A stretch of DNA of 64,000 nt from Chromera velia (Eukaryota; Sar; Chromeraceae): assembly GCA_018398765.1 (NCBI GenBank), contig JAHBMJ010000455.1:1-64000 (forward strand), read 5' to 3'. Below, piece by piece: positions 1 to 9,951 of the stretch. Below the pieces are notes generated by a model, which ran no database searches, had not been told where the DNA came from, and saw nothing but the letters and a program-made list of their open reading frames with translations. A program made the translations under genes and the position numbers. Positions within the stretch are counted from its first letter, which is position 1; each line of letters opens with the position of its first letter.

Positions 1-1
1 A

Positions 2-556
2 AAATTCAAAGATCCGAACGCACAGGACCGGCTGAGGGAAGAGCTAGCCGCCATGAAATGCGGACACAAGCAAAGAGTGCAAGACTACAATACCTCGTTC
101 CTCCAAACCGCGTCCCAAGTAGAAGACATCACCATGCAGTCGATCGTATTCCACTACATCAAGGGTCTGCCATCTGGTATACAGAAGGAGGTCCGTCGAA
201 GAAGACCCGCTGACCTCGCCGCAGCCATGGAAATCGCGGATGAGGAAGAACAGCTCGAAAAAGGCTGCACGGGTACACGTACCGATACGGTGCATGCGCA
301 ACAACGCAACACGGATGGTCCGGTGCCAATGGAGATCGATAGGTTGACTCGCGTATACGCTTTGACGCATGACCAGGTGCAGAGGCATATCAAAGAGAAC
401 AGGTGCTTCACTTGCCACCAGCAGGGCCACAGAGCCAACCGATGTCCAAAAGCGACTGACCGTTCCCTTCCTCACCAGAATCGAGGCTTCACGCAGCCGC
501 AACAACAGCTGCAGCAGCCGTTTCGCAACAATGCACCGCACCGTCCTCCAAATTGA
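2..556 (+). CDS. Gag C-terminal part of the Ty3/Gypsy element (partial)
   Basis: The frame is open from the first bases of the window, so the visible protein is the C-terminal portion of Gag. The segment around 20-280 has the look of the Ty3 capsid region (conserved hydrophobic and charged spacing around an SIVFHYIKGLP stretch). A CCHC zinc knuckle, CFTCHQQGHRANRC, lies near 406-450 and is the usual nucleic-acid-binding end of Gag. A Gln/Asn/Pro-rich tail follows. The pol frame begins directly downstream. Family assignment is secure. The capsid assignment is by resemblance only. Confidence 0.85.
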   Translation, partial: KFKDPNAQDRLREELAAMKCGHKQRVQDYNTSFLQTASQVEDITMQSIVFHYIKGLPSGIQKEVRRRRPADLAAAMEIADEEEQLEKGCTGTRTDTVHAQQRNTDGPVPMEIDRLTRVYALTHDQVQRHIKENRCFTCHQQGHRANRCPKATDRSLPHQNRGFTQPQQQLQQPFRNNAPHRPPN

Positions 557-568
557 AACTTCAGGTAC

Positions 569-3500
569 ATGGGAACGGATGGGCCTGATCAGCAGATGTC
601 TTCCGTCATCCCCTCCGGGCTGGGGCACTCTCCAATCCCCAGCGGGGCATTCAGTGCGGCGCCTGAATGGCGACCGGTGCCGCAGCGGCCGGTTGATTTC
701 CCGCCAGGCCTCTGGCCGCAGAACCGCCCAAATCACCAGAATCCGAACCATCGTTCCCTCTACACCCATTCAACGGCAGGCAGAGCGGCGAGGCTCATCC
801 GGTTCCATGGCCGCCTGAATGGAGTACCGGTCCGGTGCCTGTTTGACCCCGGGGCCGACTCATCTTTCGTTGCTCAGTCCATTGCTAAGTCAAACAGGTG
901 GGAGTTGCGGAACCTGGAGGACCCAGCCGCATGCAAAGGGGGGCTCATGGGGGGGCCGAGGCTGCGGATAGATCGGGAGGCAACGGGTCTCAACTTAGAG
1001 ATCCAGGGGTTCAACGCAAGCCACGACTTTGTTGTGGTGGACCTTGACGAAGACTACGATGTGATTCTGGGCATGCCGTTTTGTGAGAAGTACGACCCGC
1101 GGCCCCATTGGAGGGAAAAGATCCTGAGGTTCCCAGCCGAGACCTCACCGTCGGGGGAAGAATTACATCTTCTCGACAGCGAGGTCTACCCGGAAGAGGG
1201 GGGGGATGAATTTTTCGGTAGGAGGGAGTTGCGTAGGCTGATGAAGAAGCAGAGTACAAAGCTGCACCTTTTCCGTTTGGAGGAGATTTCCAGGGGGTGT
1301 GAGGCGACCGCACATCTCCATTCAATCGCGACGGGGGGGAAACAAGGAGGCCCGCCGCCTCTCTCTTCCGTCCCTCCCAACCATCCGATCAACTCTCCCT
1401 CCTTTGCAGGCCTCCGCAAACATCTGCAGGGGGGGGAGGTGGACCTCCGTGTCCGTGCCGTGCTTGAAAAGCACTACGACCGTTTCCCAGATAAACTCCC
1501 GGGGCTCCCGCCCCACCAATCCATCGAGTGCGAAATCAAACTCGAGGCAGGGCACACGCCGCCTGCCAGGGCCCCATACCGCCTGTCCTTCGGTCAGCTT
1601 GACGAACTGAGGAAGCAATTGGACTCGTATTTGGAGAAAGGTCACATCAGACCATCCAGCAGCCCCTACGCAGCCCCTGTCTTGTTCGTTCAGAAAGCCG
1701 ACGGCACCCAACGAATGTGCATTGACTTTACTGGTCTAAACAAGATCATGATCAAGGACAAGTTCCCCCTGCCTCACCCAGAAGATTTGCTGAATCGCCT
1801 GCATGGGGCGAAGATCTTCTCCTCTCTCGATTTGCGCCAGTATTTTCACCAGCTGAGGATCCGGGAGGGCGACGAGGAGAAGACGGCTTTTGTAACCAGG
1901 TACGGAAGCTTCGAATGGCTAGTTATGCCGTTTGGTTTGAGCAATGCCCCCTCCATCAGCATGCGCCTCATCACACACGTTCTCAGGCCCCTACTTAACT
2001 CCTGTGTCGTTGTGTTTATTGATGATGTTCTTGTTTTCAGTCGCACTCCAGAGGAACACGTCGAGCACATCCACCGGGTTCTCTCCCTCTTGCGGGAGCA
2101 CGACCTCTACGTCAAAGTGACAAAGTGCACTTGGATGAGGAAGTGGATGAAGTTTTTGGGTCTCGTGATCGACGAGGGGGGCGTTCGTCCCGCTCCTGAG
2201 AAATTGCAGGGGTTGCAGGAATTTCCGGAGCCCAAGGACCGCACAGGACTGCGTCAGTTCTTGGGGCTTGCAAGCTGGTTTCGCAGGTTTGTCCCCCGCT
2301 TTTCTCACATCGCAGCACCCCTTCTCTCTCTCCTGCGCACCACCGTTCCCTTCAACTGGAAGGCCGAGCATTCCCTCGCTTTCCCCCTGTTGAAAAAGGC
2401 TGTGCTCGATCACGCCACGCTCGCACTCCCAGACCCCAAACAGCCAGTCGTTCTGGTCCCAGACGCGTCTCTGTCCGCTCAAGCGATCAGAGCAGTAGCT
2501 ATGCAGAGAGACTGTGCCTCTGGGAGGTTCCGTCCTCTCGCGTTCGGTTCCCGTCAGGGAGTGAATTACCCGGTCAGGGAGCTAGAGTTTCTGGCAATTA
2601 TTCACTTTACAAAAGTGTGGAGACACTTTTTGGCGGCAGATTCCGAGATCTGGACAGACCACCAGAGCCTGACAAACTTTAACCACCGCTCGTTTGAGCA
2701 TTGTTCCCCCCGAGTCCGCCGTTGGATCGAGTTCATGCAGGAGTTTGGGATTCAACCGAAGTACATCCCGGGGAAGGCAAACATAGTTGCCGATGCTCTT
2801 TCCCGAAACCCCCCACCGTCTGCCCCTCAACCGGAACCGTCTGCCCCTCGGCAGGAACCGTCTACCCCTGAGCAGGAGCTTCGTGTCCTGCAGGTTTCTG
2901 CGGTTCCGTCTCGCGAATTTCTACGGAAGTGCAGAGAGGGTTACGCGCATGACCCTTTCTTCTCCCCGATCGTGTGGAATCTGTCTGCCCTCCGCCCTCC
3001 CACCCCATCCCCCAAGCTCGCTCTTCGCATGCGGGACATCACATTCAGGGACGGTCTCCTCTATTATGGTGGGGACAGGCTGTGTGTCCCAAGATCCCTG
3101 CACAAGCAAATGATTGGAGAAAACCATGCGTCTCCCCACTCCGCACACCTGGGCATCAACAAAACCTACAAGAAGATGGCGTCCCTCTATTACTGGCCGA
3201 AGATGTGGAGGGATGTTGGGGTGTATATTCGGGCCTGCGACCCATGCCAGCGTAGCAAGGGTCCGAACGCATTGCCCCCTGGTTTGCTTCACCCTCTGTC
3301 CGTTCCTTCGCAGCCATGGGAGTCAGTCTGCCTGGACTTTCTCACCGACCTCCCTCCTTCAGGGGATGAACGATACGATACCATCATGGTGGTGGTGTGC
3401 AGGCTGATCAAGGCAGCCATTCTCGTCCCCACCCATCGAATTGCAAGTGCTGAAGAGACTGCCCGTCTCTATCGGCGCTTTGTCACGTGCAAGAAGGGGT

Positions 3501-4405
3501 ATCAGAGGCAGATTGTCTCCGATCGAGACCCCCGTTTTGTTTCGAAATTTTGGCAGACTCTTCATGCCCTCTCGGGCACTCAGCTCGATTTCTCCACCTC
3601 CGGTCACCATGACACAGCAGGGCAGGCTGAGAGAATGAATCGAACGATTGAGGAGGCCCTCCGATGCCTGGTTGAGACGAAACAGACTCGCTGGTCCGAA
3701 TTTCTCTGTGACGTGGAGTTTGCCTACAACTCCTCAGTCCATGAGGGGACGTCCTTTTCCCCTTTCACTCTCGATACAGGCCGACAAGCAGTAGCCCCTC
3801 CCTCCCTTTCCCTTCCTTCCTCGGTCGAACAGTCTTTCGACGCTGAGGACTTCCTGGAGGGACACCGACAGATGGTCGCAGCAGCAACTGAGTCTTTGAG
3901 GGCAGCACAGGGGATCATGACAAGGTATGCGAACCGGCACCGGCGTCCCGCCGATGGCATTCAGGTGGGGCAGTATGTTTTGGTGCACCGATCGTGGTGG
4001 CCTCAGCCAGTGGGGAAAGGGAAGGAGTATGCAAGGAAGCTCGATTCTGTCTGGTTTGGACCGTTTGAGGTTGAAGCGGTTCTACCGAGGGACAATCTGG
4101 AGGTCGTCTTGCCTGCGGGGTGCCGAAAGCACCCCGTTATTCACCGATCTCTCTGCAAGCCCTATCGTCAGTCAGGGGGAGGGACAGTCGTCCGTCCCCC
4201 GTCAGTCCGCATGCCCGCTTGGGCTGAGGAGGAGTTCGAAGTTGAGCGAGTTGTCGCCGTGCGGGGCAGGGGAGGAGGGAGAGAGTACCGTGTGCAATGG
4301 AAAGGGTTCCCTGCCGAGGAGGCAACCTGGGAGCCTCTCTCGAACCTGAAGAATGCGAAGGCCATGATTGCTGCCTTCCATGCGTCTGCCCGTCGTTCCG
4401 TTTGA
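569..4405 (+). CDS. Pol polyprotein of the Ty3/Gypsy element (protease, RT, RNase H, integrase, chromodomain)
   Basis: Open frame of 1278 codons. Aspartic protease region around 810-1090 (LFDPGADSSF). Reverse transcriptase about 1500-2260, with CIDFTGLNKI, FSSLDLRQYFHQ and the catalytic FIDDVLVFS. RNase H about 2420-2810 with WTDHQSL. Integrase about 3090-4130, with an H-H-C-C zinc-binding start (HSAHLGINKT to CDPCQRSK) and a DDE core (LDFLTDLP, SDRDPRF, AGQAERMNRT). A chromodomain lies at about 4225-4390 (VERVVAVRGR to YRVQWKGFPAEEATWEP). In known chromoviruses this domain guides integration toward marked chromatin. The GPY/F-like linker is present (DSVWFGPFEVE). Confidence 0.95.
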   Translation: MGTDGPDQQMSSVIPSGLGHSPIPSGAFSAAPEWRPVPQRPVDFPPGLWPQNRPNHQNPNHRSLYTHSTAGRAARLIRFHGRLNGVPVRCLFDPGADSSFVAQSIAKSNRWELRNLEDPAACKGGLMGGPRLRIDREATGLNLEIQGFNASHDFVVVDLDEDYDVILGMPFCEKYDPRPHWREKILRFPAETSPSGEELHLLDSEVYPEEGGDEFFGRRELRRLMKKQSTKLHLFRLEEISRGCEATAHLHSIATGGKQGGPPPLSSVPPNHPINSPSFAGLRKHLQGGEVDLRVRAVLEKHYDRFPDKLPGLPPHQSIECEIKLEAGHTPPARAPYRLSFGQLDELRKQLDSYLEKGHIRPSSSPYAAPVLFVQKADGTQRMCIDFTGLNKIMIKDKFPLPHPEDLLNRLHGAKIFSSLDLRQYFHQLRIREGDEEKTAFVTRYGSFEWLVMPFGLSNAPSISMRLITHVLRPLLNSCVVVFIDDVLVFSRTPEEHVEHIHRVLSLLREHDLYVKVTKCTWMRKWMKFLGLVIDEGGVRPAPEKLQGLQEFPEPKDRTGLRQFLGLASWFRRFVPRFSHIAAPLLSLLRTTVPFNWKAEHSLAFPLLKKAVLDHATLALPDPKQPVVLVPDASLSAQAIRAVAMQRDCASGRFRPLAFGSRQGVNYPVRELEFLAIIHFTKVWRHFLAADSEIWTDHQSLTNFNHRSFEHCSPRVRRWIEFMQEFGIQPKYIPGKANIVADALSRNPPPSAPQPEPSAPRQEPSTPEQELRVLQVSAVPSREFLRKCREGYAHDPFFSPIVWNLSALRPPTPSPKLALRMRDITFRDGLLYYGGDRLCVPRSLHKQMIGENHASPHSAHLGINKTYKKMASLYYWPKMWRDVGVYIRACDPCQRSKGPNALPPGLLHPLSVPSQPWESVCLDFLTDLPPSGDERYDTIMVVVCRLIKAAILVPTHRIASAEETARLYRRFVTCKKGYQRQIVSDRDPRFVSKFWQTLHALSGTQLDFSTSGHHDTAGQAERMNRTIEEALRCLVETKQTRWSEFLCDVEFAYNSSVHEGTSFSPFTLDTGRQAVAPPSLSLPSSVEQSFDAEDFLEGHRQMVAAATESLRAAQGIMTRYANRHRRPADGIQVGQYVLVHRSWWPQPVGKGKEYARKLDSVWFGPFEVEAVLPRDNLEVVLPAGCRKHPVIHRSLCKPYRQSGGGTVVRPPSVRMPAWAEEEFEVERVVAVRGRGGGREYRVQWKGFPAEEATWEPLSNLKNAKAMIAAFHASARRSV

Positions 4406-4604
4406 GGTTGCTGATTGAGGGCATTGCAAGTCCGTTGTCTTTGAAATTCTTGTTTTCTCCGTTTGATCTCTCTCTGAAGACCTCTTTTCCCTCTCTCCTT
4501 GAACCTGTCCTTTTTGCCTTTTCATCCAGTCTGTCTGAAAACGAAACTTGTCTTCTCTTCAAATGAAGCATGTCTGTGTGGGGACACAGACTTCGGGGGG
4601 GAGG

Positions 4605-4967
4605 TGGCACGTTACATTGCGATATGTAGTTGTTCGCTCTAGCCGGAGTTGATCGCCCGAGCTAATCATGCTGTAATGAATTAAGTCAAAGAGTAAGATT
4701 ATCCTGAAAGCGTCTTTCCAGTCATGCACTAAGTTGAGTACTAAGCTTGCATTCAAGTCCGTCCATGCCTATGTCGTTCTATGGGCGTGCCCCTAATGTT
4801 GTATCTGTATTGGAATTAATATAAGAATTAATTCCACTCACGTGCATGCCCGTCTTGTCTGTGTAACTGTCCTGACTGATAGCTTTGGTACTACAAGACT
4901 CCCGAACTGACAGTTCTTATGCAGTAACCAGTCATACTAAGTCTAGGTCTGTAGCGCTCCACAGACA
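4605..4967 (+). repeat. Probable 3' LTR of the Ty3/Gypsy element
   Basis: A purine-rich tract (GGGGGGAGG, about 4594-4604) is followed at once by TGGCACGTTACATTG, the expected position of a 3' LTR beginning with TG. A plausible end is the CA near 4966-4967, giving about 363 bp. The 5' LTR is outside the window, so the right boundary is a guess. A short palindromic AT stretch (GGAATTAATATAAGAATTAATTCC, 4814-4837) inside could sit near the LTR promoter. Confidence 0.45.
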
Positions 4968-4984
4968 CTAGGCTTTTCCTTACG

Positions 4985-5155
4985 CATACGCTCTGCTTAC
5001 GGCGTATAGCTTTTCAAGACATAGGCTCTCCTTGCGGCATAGCTTTTCAAGACATAGGCTCTGCTTGCGGCACAGCTTTTCAAGACATAGGCTGCGCCTG
5101 CGGCGCAGCTTTTCAAGATATAGGCCGCGCCTGCGGCGCGGCCTTTCAAGAGTAG
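4985..5155 (+). repeat. 33-bp tandem repeat, about 4.5 copies, beside the LTR
   Basis: Successive units start with AGCTTTTCAAGACATAGGCT and end in TGCGGCAT, TGCGGCAC or TGCGGCGC. The copies drift from AT-richer (left) to GC-richer (right), and the last full unit contains the palindrome GGCCGCGCCTGCGGCGCGGCC. The array starts within about 20 bp of the proposed LTR end. It could be flanking genomic minisatellite DNA or part of a longer LTR. Confidence 0.85.
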
Positions 5156-5165
5156 ATTTTTGAGC

Positions 5166-5833
5166 GGCACAAAATTTCAAGTAGCCTTGAGTGTCAGGGA
5201 GGTACAAAAAATATATCCCCCAGACTATACAGATGGCTGCGTCCGACGTTTACAAGAAGATCTGACGTACGCCAAGCTCGGCCCCGGAAAGACAATTCAG
5301 CTGAGGAGGCACTTTCCAAATTTAAAGCAGGGGCAACAAGAATAAATTTCGCTTTCCGGGCCATTCGCACGGAGTGCGTCAGATCTATGCATGGAAGGCG
5401 AAGCCTTGCGGAGCGAAGCCGTGCATTCGAACGACGGAAATGACGGAAATATAGTCCCGGGCCCGGCGCGGCCTTTGCGGCACCAACGCGCCAAGCCGCA
5501 GCAACATTGCACGCTATATATGAATAGCTGCATATAGCTACACGTGACTTCCAGGCTCGAATCATCGACCACGGGATGAGCCGGCCTATGATCGAACCCC
5601 TGTCGCAGACACCGTAGCTGAAAACATCCTGCACAGGACTGCTTGGGATGCCGGAGTTCGGAAAAGAAGCAGCCGGGCGGAATTGAGGGATTCCGACGAC
5701 GGCCCACCAGCTGCATAGCTCGGTCTGACTGTCGCTAGAGTCTGCATCTCCGTGACTTATCGGACAGACAAGCTCCACTACCGAAACGTCTCGGTCACTG
5801 CTTGCATACGTGGCTTGTTGACTTGTGTGTCTG
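5166..5833. other. Intergenic, probable 5' flank or 5' UTR of the hydrolase gene
   Basis: No convincing gene. The stretch is GC-rich with short inverted motifs such as GGCGAAGCCTTGCGGAGCGAAGCC (5397-5420). A 227-codon minus-strand open frame covers it but has no recognisable motif and overlaps the start of the hydrolase. I treat it as chance. Confidence 0.4.
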
Positions 5834-6562
5834 ATGGGAGGGAAACAGAGCCAGCAGGTGAGGGAGGAGCTGTTCACCAGGGGACAGAGGGCTCAATGCC
5901 GAAGAGGGGCGACCAACTTCGTGGTAGACGGACAGACGTTGCCCAAAGACCAGCCCCCAGGCCGCACCATCGTGTGTCTGCACGGTCTGAATGCCAACCT
6001 CTCACAATACGAGAAGGTAGCCCAAGGGTTTGTGCAGATGGGCTTCACAGTGGTCAGGTTCGATCTCTTTGGCCATGGTTTGTCTGACTCTCCTCGTGGG
6101 TCTTCGTACACACCACAGCTGTTCATGGATCAGCTGGATGATCTTCTGAGTCACCTGGAGGTCACACAGAAGATCACACTCATCGGCTTTTCCATGGGGG
6201 GATTCATCTCCACTAACTACGCTGTGCTGAACCCCCAGCGCATAGACAGACTGGTGCTTTTGGCCCCTGCCGGCATGCTGAAGGATAGACCGAAGTCGTT
6301 CACATGCATCCTGGACAGAATGGGATACTGCCTCATTCCCTGCGTGCCCATGTGTGCCTCTCCGTGCTGTGTGAGAAAGAACGAATTCGACGGCATGTTC
6401 AACGACCCGAACATGAACAAGGAATACGCAGAGCAGGTGCAGAGAAGATTCAAAACACAACTGAGAAAAAACCTGTCGACCATGATGAAGGTACGCGGAT
6501 GGCTCTCTGCTTCTGAACACTGGTGGCTCTCTCTCTCTCTCCCCGTTTCTCTCCCCCTCTCC

Positions 6563-6599
<37 letters not shown>

Positions 6600-8171
6600 C
6601 GCGCGGGCGCTAGGAAAAGAGAGAGAGAAGGAAGAGAATCAGGCAGTCTGTCTGTCAGCAGATTTGTGATGAAGGCGAATGAAGAGGGGGGGCAAACGAA
6701 AGAGAAGAATGATGCAGAAGAGAGAAAGGATGAAAGGACAAAAGGAGGGGAAAAGGAGAAAATATGTGCGTGAGAAGCACAGGAAGGAAGGAATGGAAGA
6801 ACGTATGAACGAACACACGAAAGGAAGACAAAAAAGAAAGAAAAAAGGAAAGCAAAAAGGGACAAATAGAACAGTCAGAGAGCCGGGTGGGCTGACAGAT
6901 ATGAAGCAAGAAAAAAGCAGGGGACGGAAGAGGAAGATGGAAACGAATGAAAGAGGACAGTGAGAATGCGAAATAAAAAATCAGAATGGTGCTTTTTGTC
7001 GGGCTTTCGGTCTCTCTTTCTTTCATTTACTCTTTGTCTCCCTCCCTCCCTCCCTCCCTCCCTCCCTCCCTCCATCTTTTCTGATTTCTCTCCGTGCATC
7101 TATCTGCCTGCCTGCCTGCCTGCCTGCCTGTGGGTGTTATCATTCTCTCCCCATGTCTTCCGTTTTCATGGCGTAATTGGGCGTGAAGAATGTAGATGGA
7201 AACACACACAGAGAAAGCGATAAAAACAATCTCTTCGTCTGCCCGACTGCCTTGTCCGAAAAAGAAAGGTATGAAAAGAAACGAAATGCGATCAACTCTC
7301 TGAGTTTCTGTGTTCTCCTCTCATCTCTCTACGGTGATGAAACGCCTCCGGCCATAATTTGATTTTCGATGTGCATGCCGGCCTCATCTGAACTCTTTCT
7401 CCCTAACTGTGGCGCGCTGCAAAGAAGCACGCCTGCCTGCATGTCTACATGCATGCATGCATGAACGTGTCATGTAATTGGTTCTTTAATTGTCGCATGC
7501 ATGCATGCATGCAGGTCGGGAAGGGAATGCCTTTGTGGGAGAATTACCCTGTGTTCCGGTCTCTGGCTGCGTTGAGGAGGGATCAGGGGTTTCGTGTGGT
7601 GTTCCTCTGGGGGACTCACGACGACGTCGTCCCTCTGTTCGAGTGCTACTCAGAGTTGTGGGAGTTTTTTGACCTCAACCCTCCTCTGATGCTCTATAGA
7701 GGGTGCAAACACCAGCTTTTGGTCGAAAAGGCCCAAGACGTATTCACAGACATCGCCGCATTCCTCTTGGATAGACCCATTCCACAGAAGGGCCTCAGAC
7801 CAGCACCCCCAGAGCACGTGCAACCTCAAATACAGCAGCAGCAGCAGCAACAACAAGGAGGGGCACCCGGCCAGCCCCCGCCGCAAATACCGAATCCATT
7901 CGATGGCGGCGGCGCCTACGGAGGGACCCCGCCCCCCCCCATGCCCCAGCCACCCACGGGTTTCCATCCCCCTCCCCGCACAGGCCCGGGCCCGGCTGCG
8001 CACGTCCATCCAGGATTCCAGGGGGGACCCCGACCCCCCCCCATGCCAGGACCACCCGGGGGCTATGGACCAGGTCCAGCCCCCTACGGTGGTGCACCCG
8101 CCCCTGTGCTGATGACCAGTCAGATGGGGTATCCTGTGGCACAGGCCCATACAGTCAGGTATCCGTCATAA
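5834..8171 (+). CDS. Alpha/beta hydrolase with N-myristoylation signal and proline-rich tail, two exons
   Basis: Exon 1 is 5834-6490 and exon 2 is 7515-8171. The join is in phase (AAG|GTACGC donor, TGCAG acceptor) and gives 437 residues. The first ATG after an in-frame stop was chosen. Its product starts MGGKQS, which fits the MGxxxS N-myristoylation pattern, so membrane tethering is likely. The alpha/beta-hydrolase fold is shown by HGLNAN (50-55, oxyanion loop), FDLFGHGLSDSP (76-87), the nucleophile elbow GFSMGG with Ser120, the acid in GTHDDVVP (Asp255 or 256) and the histidine in GCKHQLL (His285). The complete triad predicts an active serine hydrolase (esterase, lipase or thioesterase-like); the substrate is unknown. 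Residues from about 305 to the end are Pro/Gln/Gly-rich, with a poly-Gln run and PPPPMP repeats, and are probably disordered. No operon-like neighbour. Confidence 0.88.
6491..7514 (+). other. Intron of the hydrolase gene, rich in microsatellites
   Basis: 1024-bp intron. It holds (TG)n at 6566-6596, purine-rich GAAA/AGAA stretches at about 6610-6960, (TCCC)n at 7038-7073 and (TGCC)n at 7104-7131. The acceptor sits at the end of a (TGCA)n tract at about 7495-7514, so the microsatellite itself supplies the TGCAG splice signal. Confidence 0.85.
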
Positions 8172-9115
8172 AGGGAGGGGGGGGGGGATGGAGGGTGAAT
8201 GGAATGGAATGGAATGAAGCCTCTATCTGTCGATCCGATCAGACCGAGGCAGGGGGAAGGGCGTAGATAGGGAAGAACATCTCTGGAACTGGCGATTGTT
8301 CTCTGGTCTGAATGTCTGTTTGGATGATCGTCGCACATGCAGAAGGTGAAGGGAGGGTTGGGGGGCCTGCAGGGAAAACAGCAGACTGGCAGGCATCAAA
8401 GTCCTTTTTGACAGAATTCCTTCAATGTGGGGTGACAGTCTTTTCTGCCTGAAATCGAGACTTGATCAACGGACATTGCTTCTTCATCTGACTGAATGCG
8501 TGTACGAGAAAATTATGCATACACGCAAACACAGTTTCTTACTTCCTTTGTGTCCTCATTGGTTTGCTTGTACATTGGCCGATGCGTTGCAAGTCGTTCA
8601 GGCCCAAAATTTTTCAATCGATCCAGATTTTACTCTGACATACAGTCCAAATTGTAGGATCGGAGCACCCGGGGAGGAATCTAGGGAGGAATTAAGAGGG
8701 GAGAGAGGAGAGCGGTACGTATTCGTGCAAGTACCTAGAATGGAAGACTGTTGGCGGATTTGGAACAAAATTAAAAGAATACAGCTGTGCTGCACCATAC
8801 ATAAGGGCACACTTGTACCACACGTTCATGACTGTAGACAATACAAGTCTAGGTACAAGTCTAACTGCAAGACTTGGCATGCAGTGCAAATGCAGTGCAT
8901 TATTAGAACAGTGTTTAATAACACGATTAATCGTATTATTCTAGGCATATTATTATGCTAAACTTAATGGCTCATATTAGCTGTGTCTGATATCAAATTA
9001 CGAAATATTATGAAATGATACGGAATTGTAAATTTATATTATCATCATCACATTATTGTCTTGTCGTCTGGAGCCTGGATCGAACTCTCTCTAAATGCAA
9101 GTTCAAAATTTATAT
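8172..9115. other. Hydrolase 3' flank; unassigned 178-codon ORF
   Basis: Probable 3' UTR and intergenic DNA. A plus-strand frame from an ATG at 8425 to 8961 encodes 178 residues with no domain I recognise. Its second half is basic and Cys-rich (MEDCWRIWNKIKRIQLCC). It may be chance, or a late exon of something else. AT content rises toward 9000. Confidence 0.3.
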
Positions 9116-9951
9116 AGTATGGTTAGGGGGAACTACCGGGGGGGTCGAGCGATTTCATGGTGACCATGGATTTGGTAACTCGTGAGCGGTAACCGGGGGG
9201 GTCCTAGAACCCGGCGTCAAGTAACCATAGCGATGGTAGTTTGGACTAAAGGCCCCGGCAAAGCGGCAAAAAAAATATGCAAGCGTGTATGCATGCTTAC
9301 CCTTGCTTTCGAATTAAGCCCTTAATTCGTGATCTATCATGCATCTATTCTGAAAAGATGAAACGGTTCTCTGAATTTCATGATTGATTCATTTCATTCT
9401 ACAGAGAGAGCTCGCATATGAGCTAGTTTCTGAAAAAAAGTGAGGCTTAAGGTACGAGCAACGAGGCAAGAACAGCTGTTTTTACAGTAACAGTATCTAA
9501 TTTATGATCTAACGGCATTGCTGTGTAAACAGTGCTTTCATTCAGATTTTTGCATGTATGACATTGTTCTTTGCTTTCTTACCTCCCCCAAAACTCAAAC
9601 AACTCTCAGTTGAACTCAATTACTCTAATATTCTTTACATCATTGTCTAGATTCTTAAGATAACATAATTTATTAGGTCCCGCACAATAATGTTCTAGTT
9701 AAGATTCCATTAGAAAAATATAAAACGATTGTTTTCAATCATGTTAATGGTTTTTCTATAAAGAGATTTTATAATTTTTTAATTGATTGTTTCATATTTT
9801 ATGAATCTTTCTATTAAAAAGCGTAAGATTATTAGAAAAACCCCTTATACTACTACTACCATGGTATCTCTACCCCAACTTACTACCGTACCCATAAATG
9901 TGATTACCGGGCGGCCGTAACCAAATTAATTTAGTTCCTCCTAACCGTACT
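9116..9951. mobile_element. Candidate non-autonomous inverted-repeat (MITE-like) element, about 836 bp
   Basis: A 20-bp left terminus at 9116-9135 (AGTATGGTTAGGGGGAACTA) matches the reverse complement of 9932-9951 (AGTACGGTTAGGAGGAACTA) at 18 of 20 positions. A second inverted pair lies just inside: 9170-9194 (ATTTGGTAACTCGTGAGCGG...) against the reverse complement of 9902-9926, 17 of 25 positions. The interior is AT-rich with no coding capacity. If the repeat proper begins at GGTTAGG, the outside bases are GTAT on the left and GTAC on the right, which would fit a short target duplication (GTA or TA). The family is unknown. Confidence 0.55.

Larger units (their letters stand above)
1..4967 (+). 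mobile_element. Ty3/Gypsy LTR retroelement with chromodomain (chromovirus type), 5' end outside window
   Basis: A Ty3/Gypsy element enters from the left edge. The order is gag end with a zinc knuckle, then pol with protease, reverse transcriptase, RNase H, integrase and a C-terminal chromodomain, then a purine-rich tract and a probable 3' LTR. This order is diagnostic of the chromodomain-bearing Gypsy lineage. The 5' LTR, primer binding site and gag start lie beyond the window, so LTR divergence and age cannot be judged. The internal frames look largely intact, which suggests a fairly young copy. Base composition (GC-rich, little simple sequence) is unlike the microsatellite-rich DNA to the right. 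Confidence 0.93.

Noticed and set aside
5570-5640. tRNA-like B box on the minus strand (GGGGTTCGATCATAGG)
   Set aside because: The B box is imperfect and no acceptor stem or A box could be matched.
8425-8961. 178-codon plus-strand ORF as a real gene
   Set aside because: No motif, no splice signals and position in the hydrolase 3' flank; kept only as a note.
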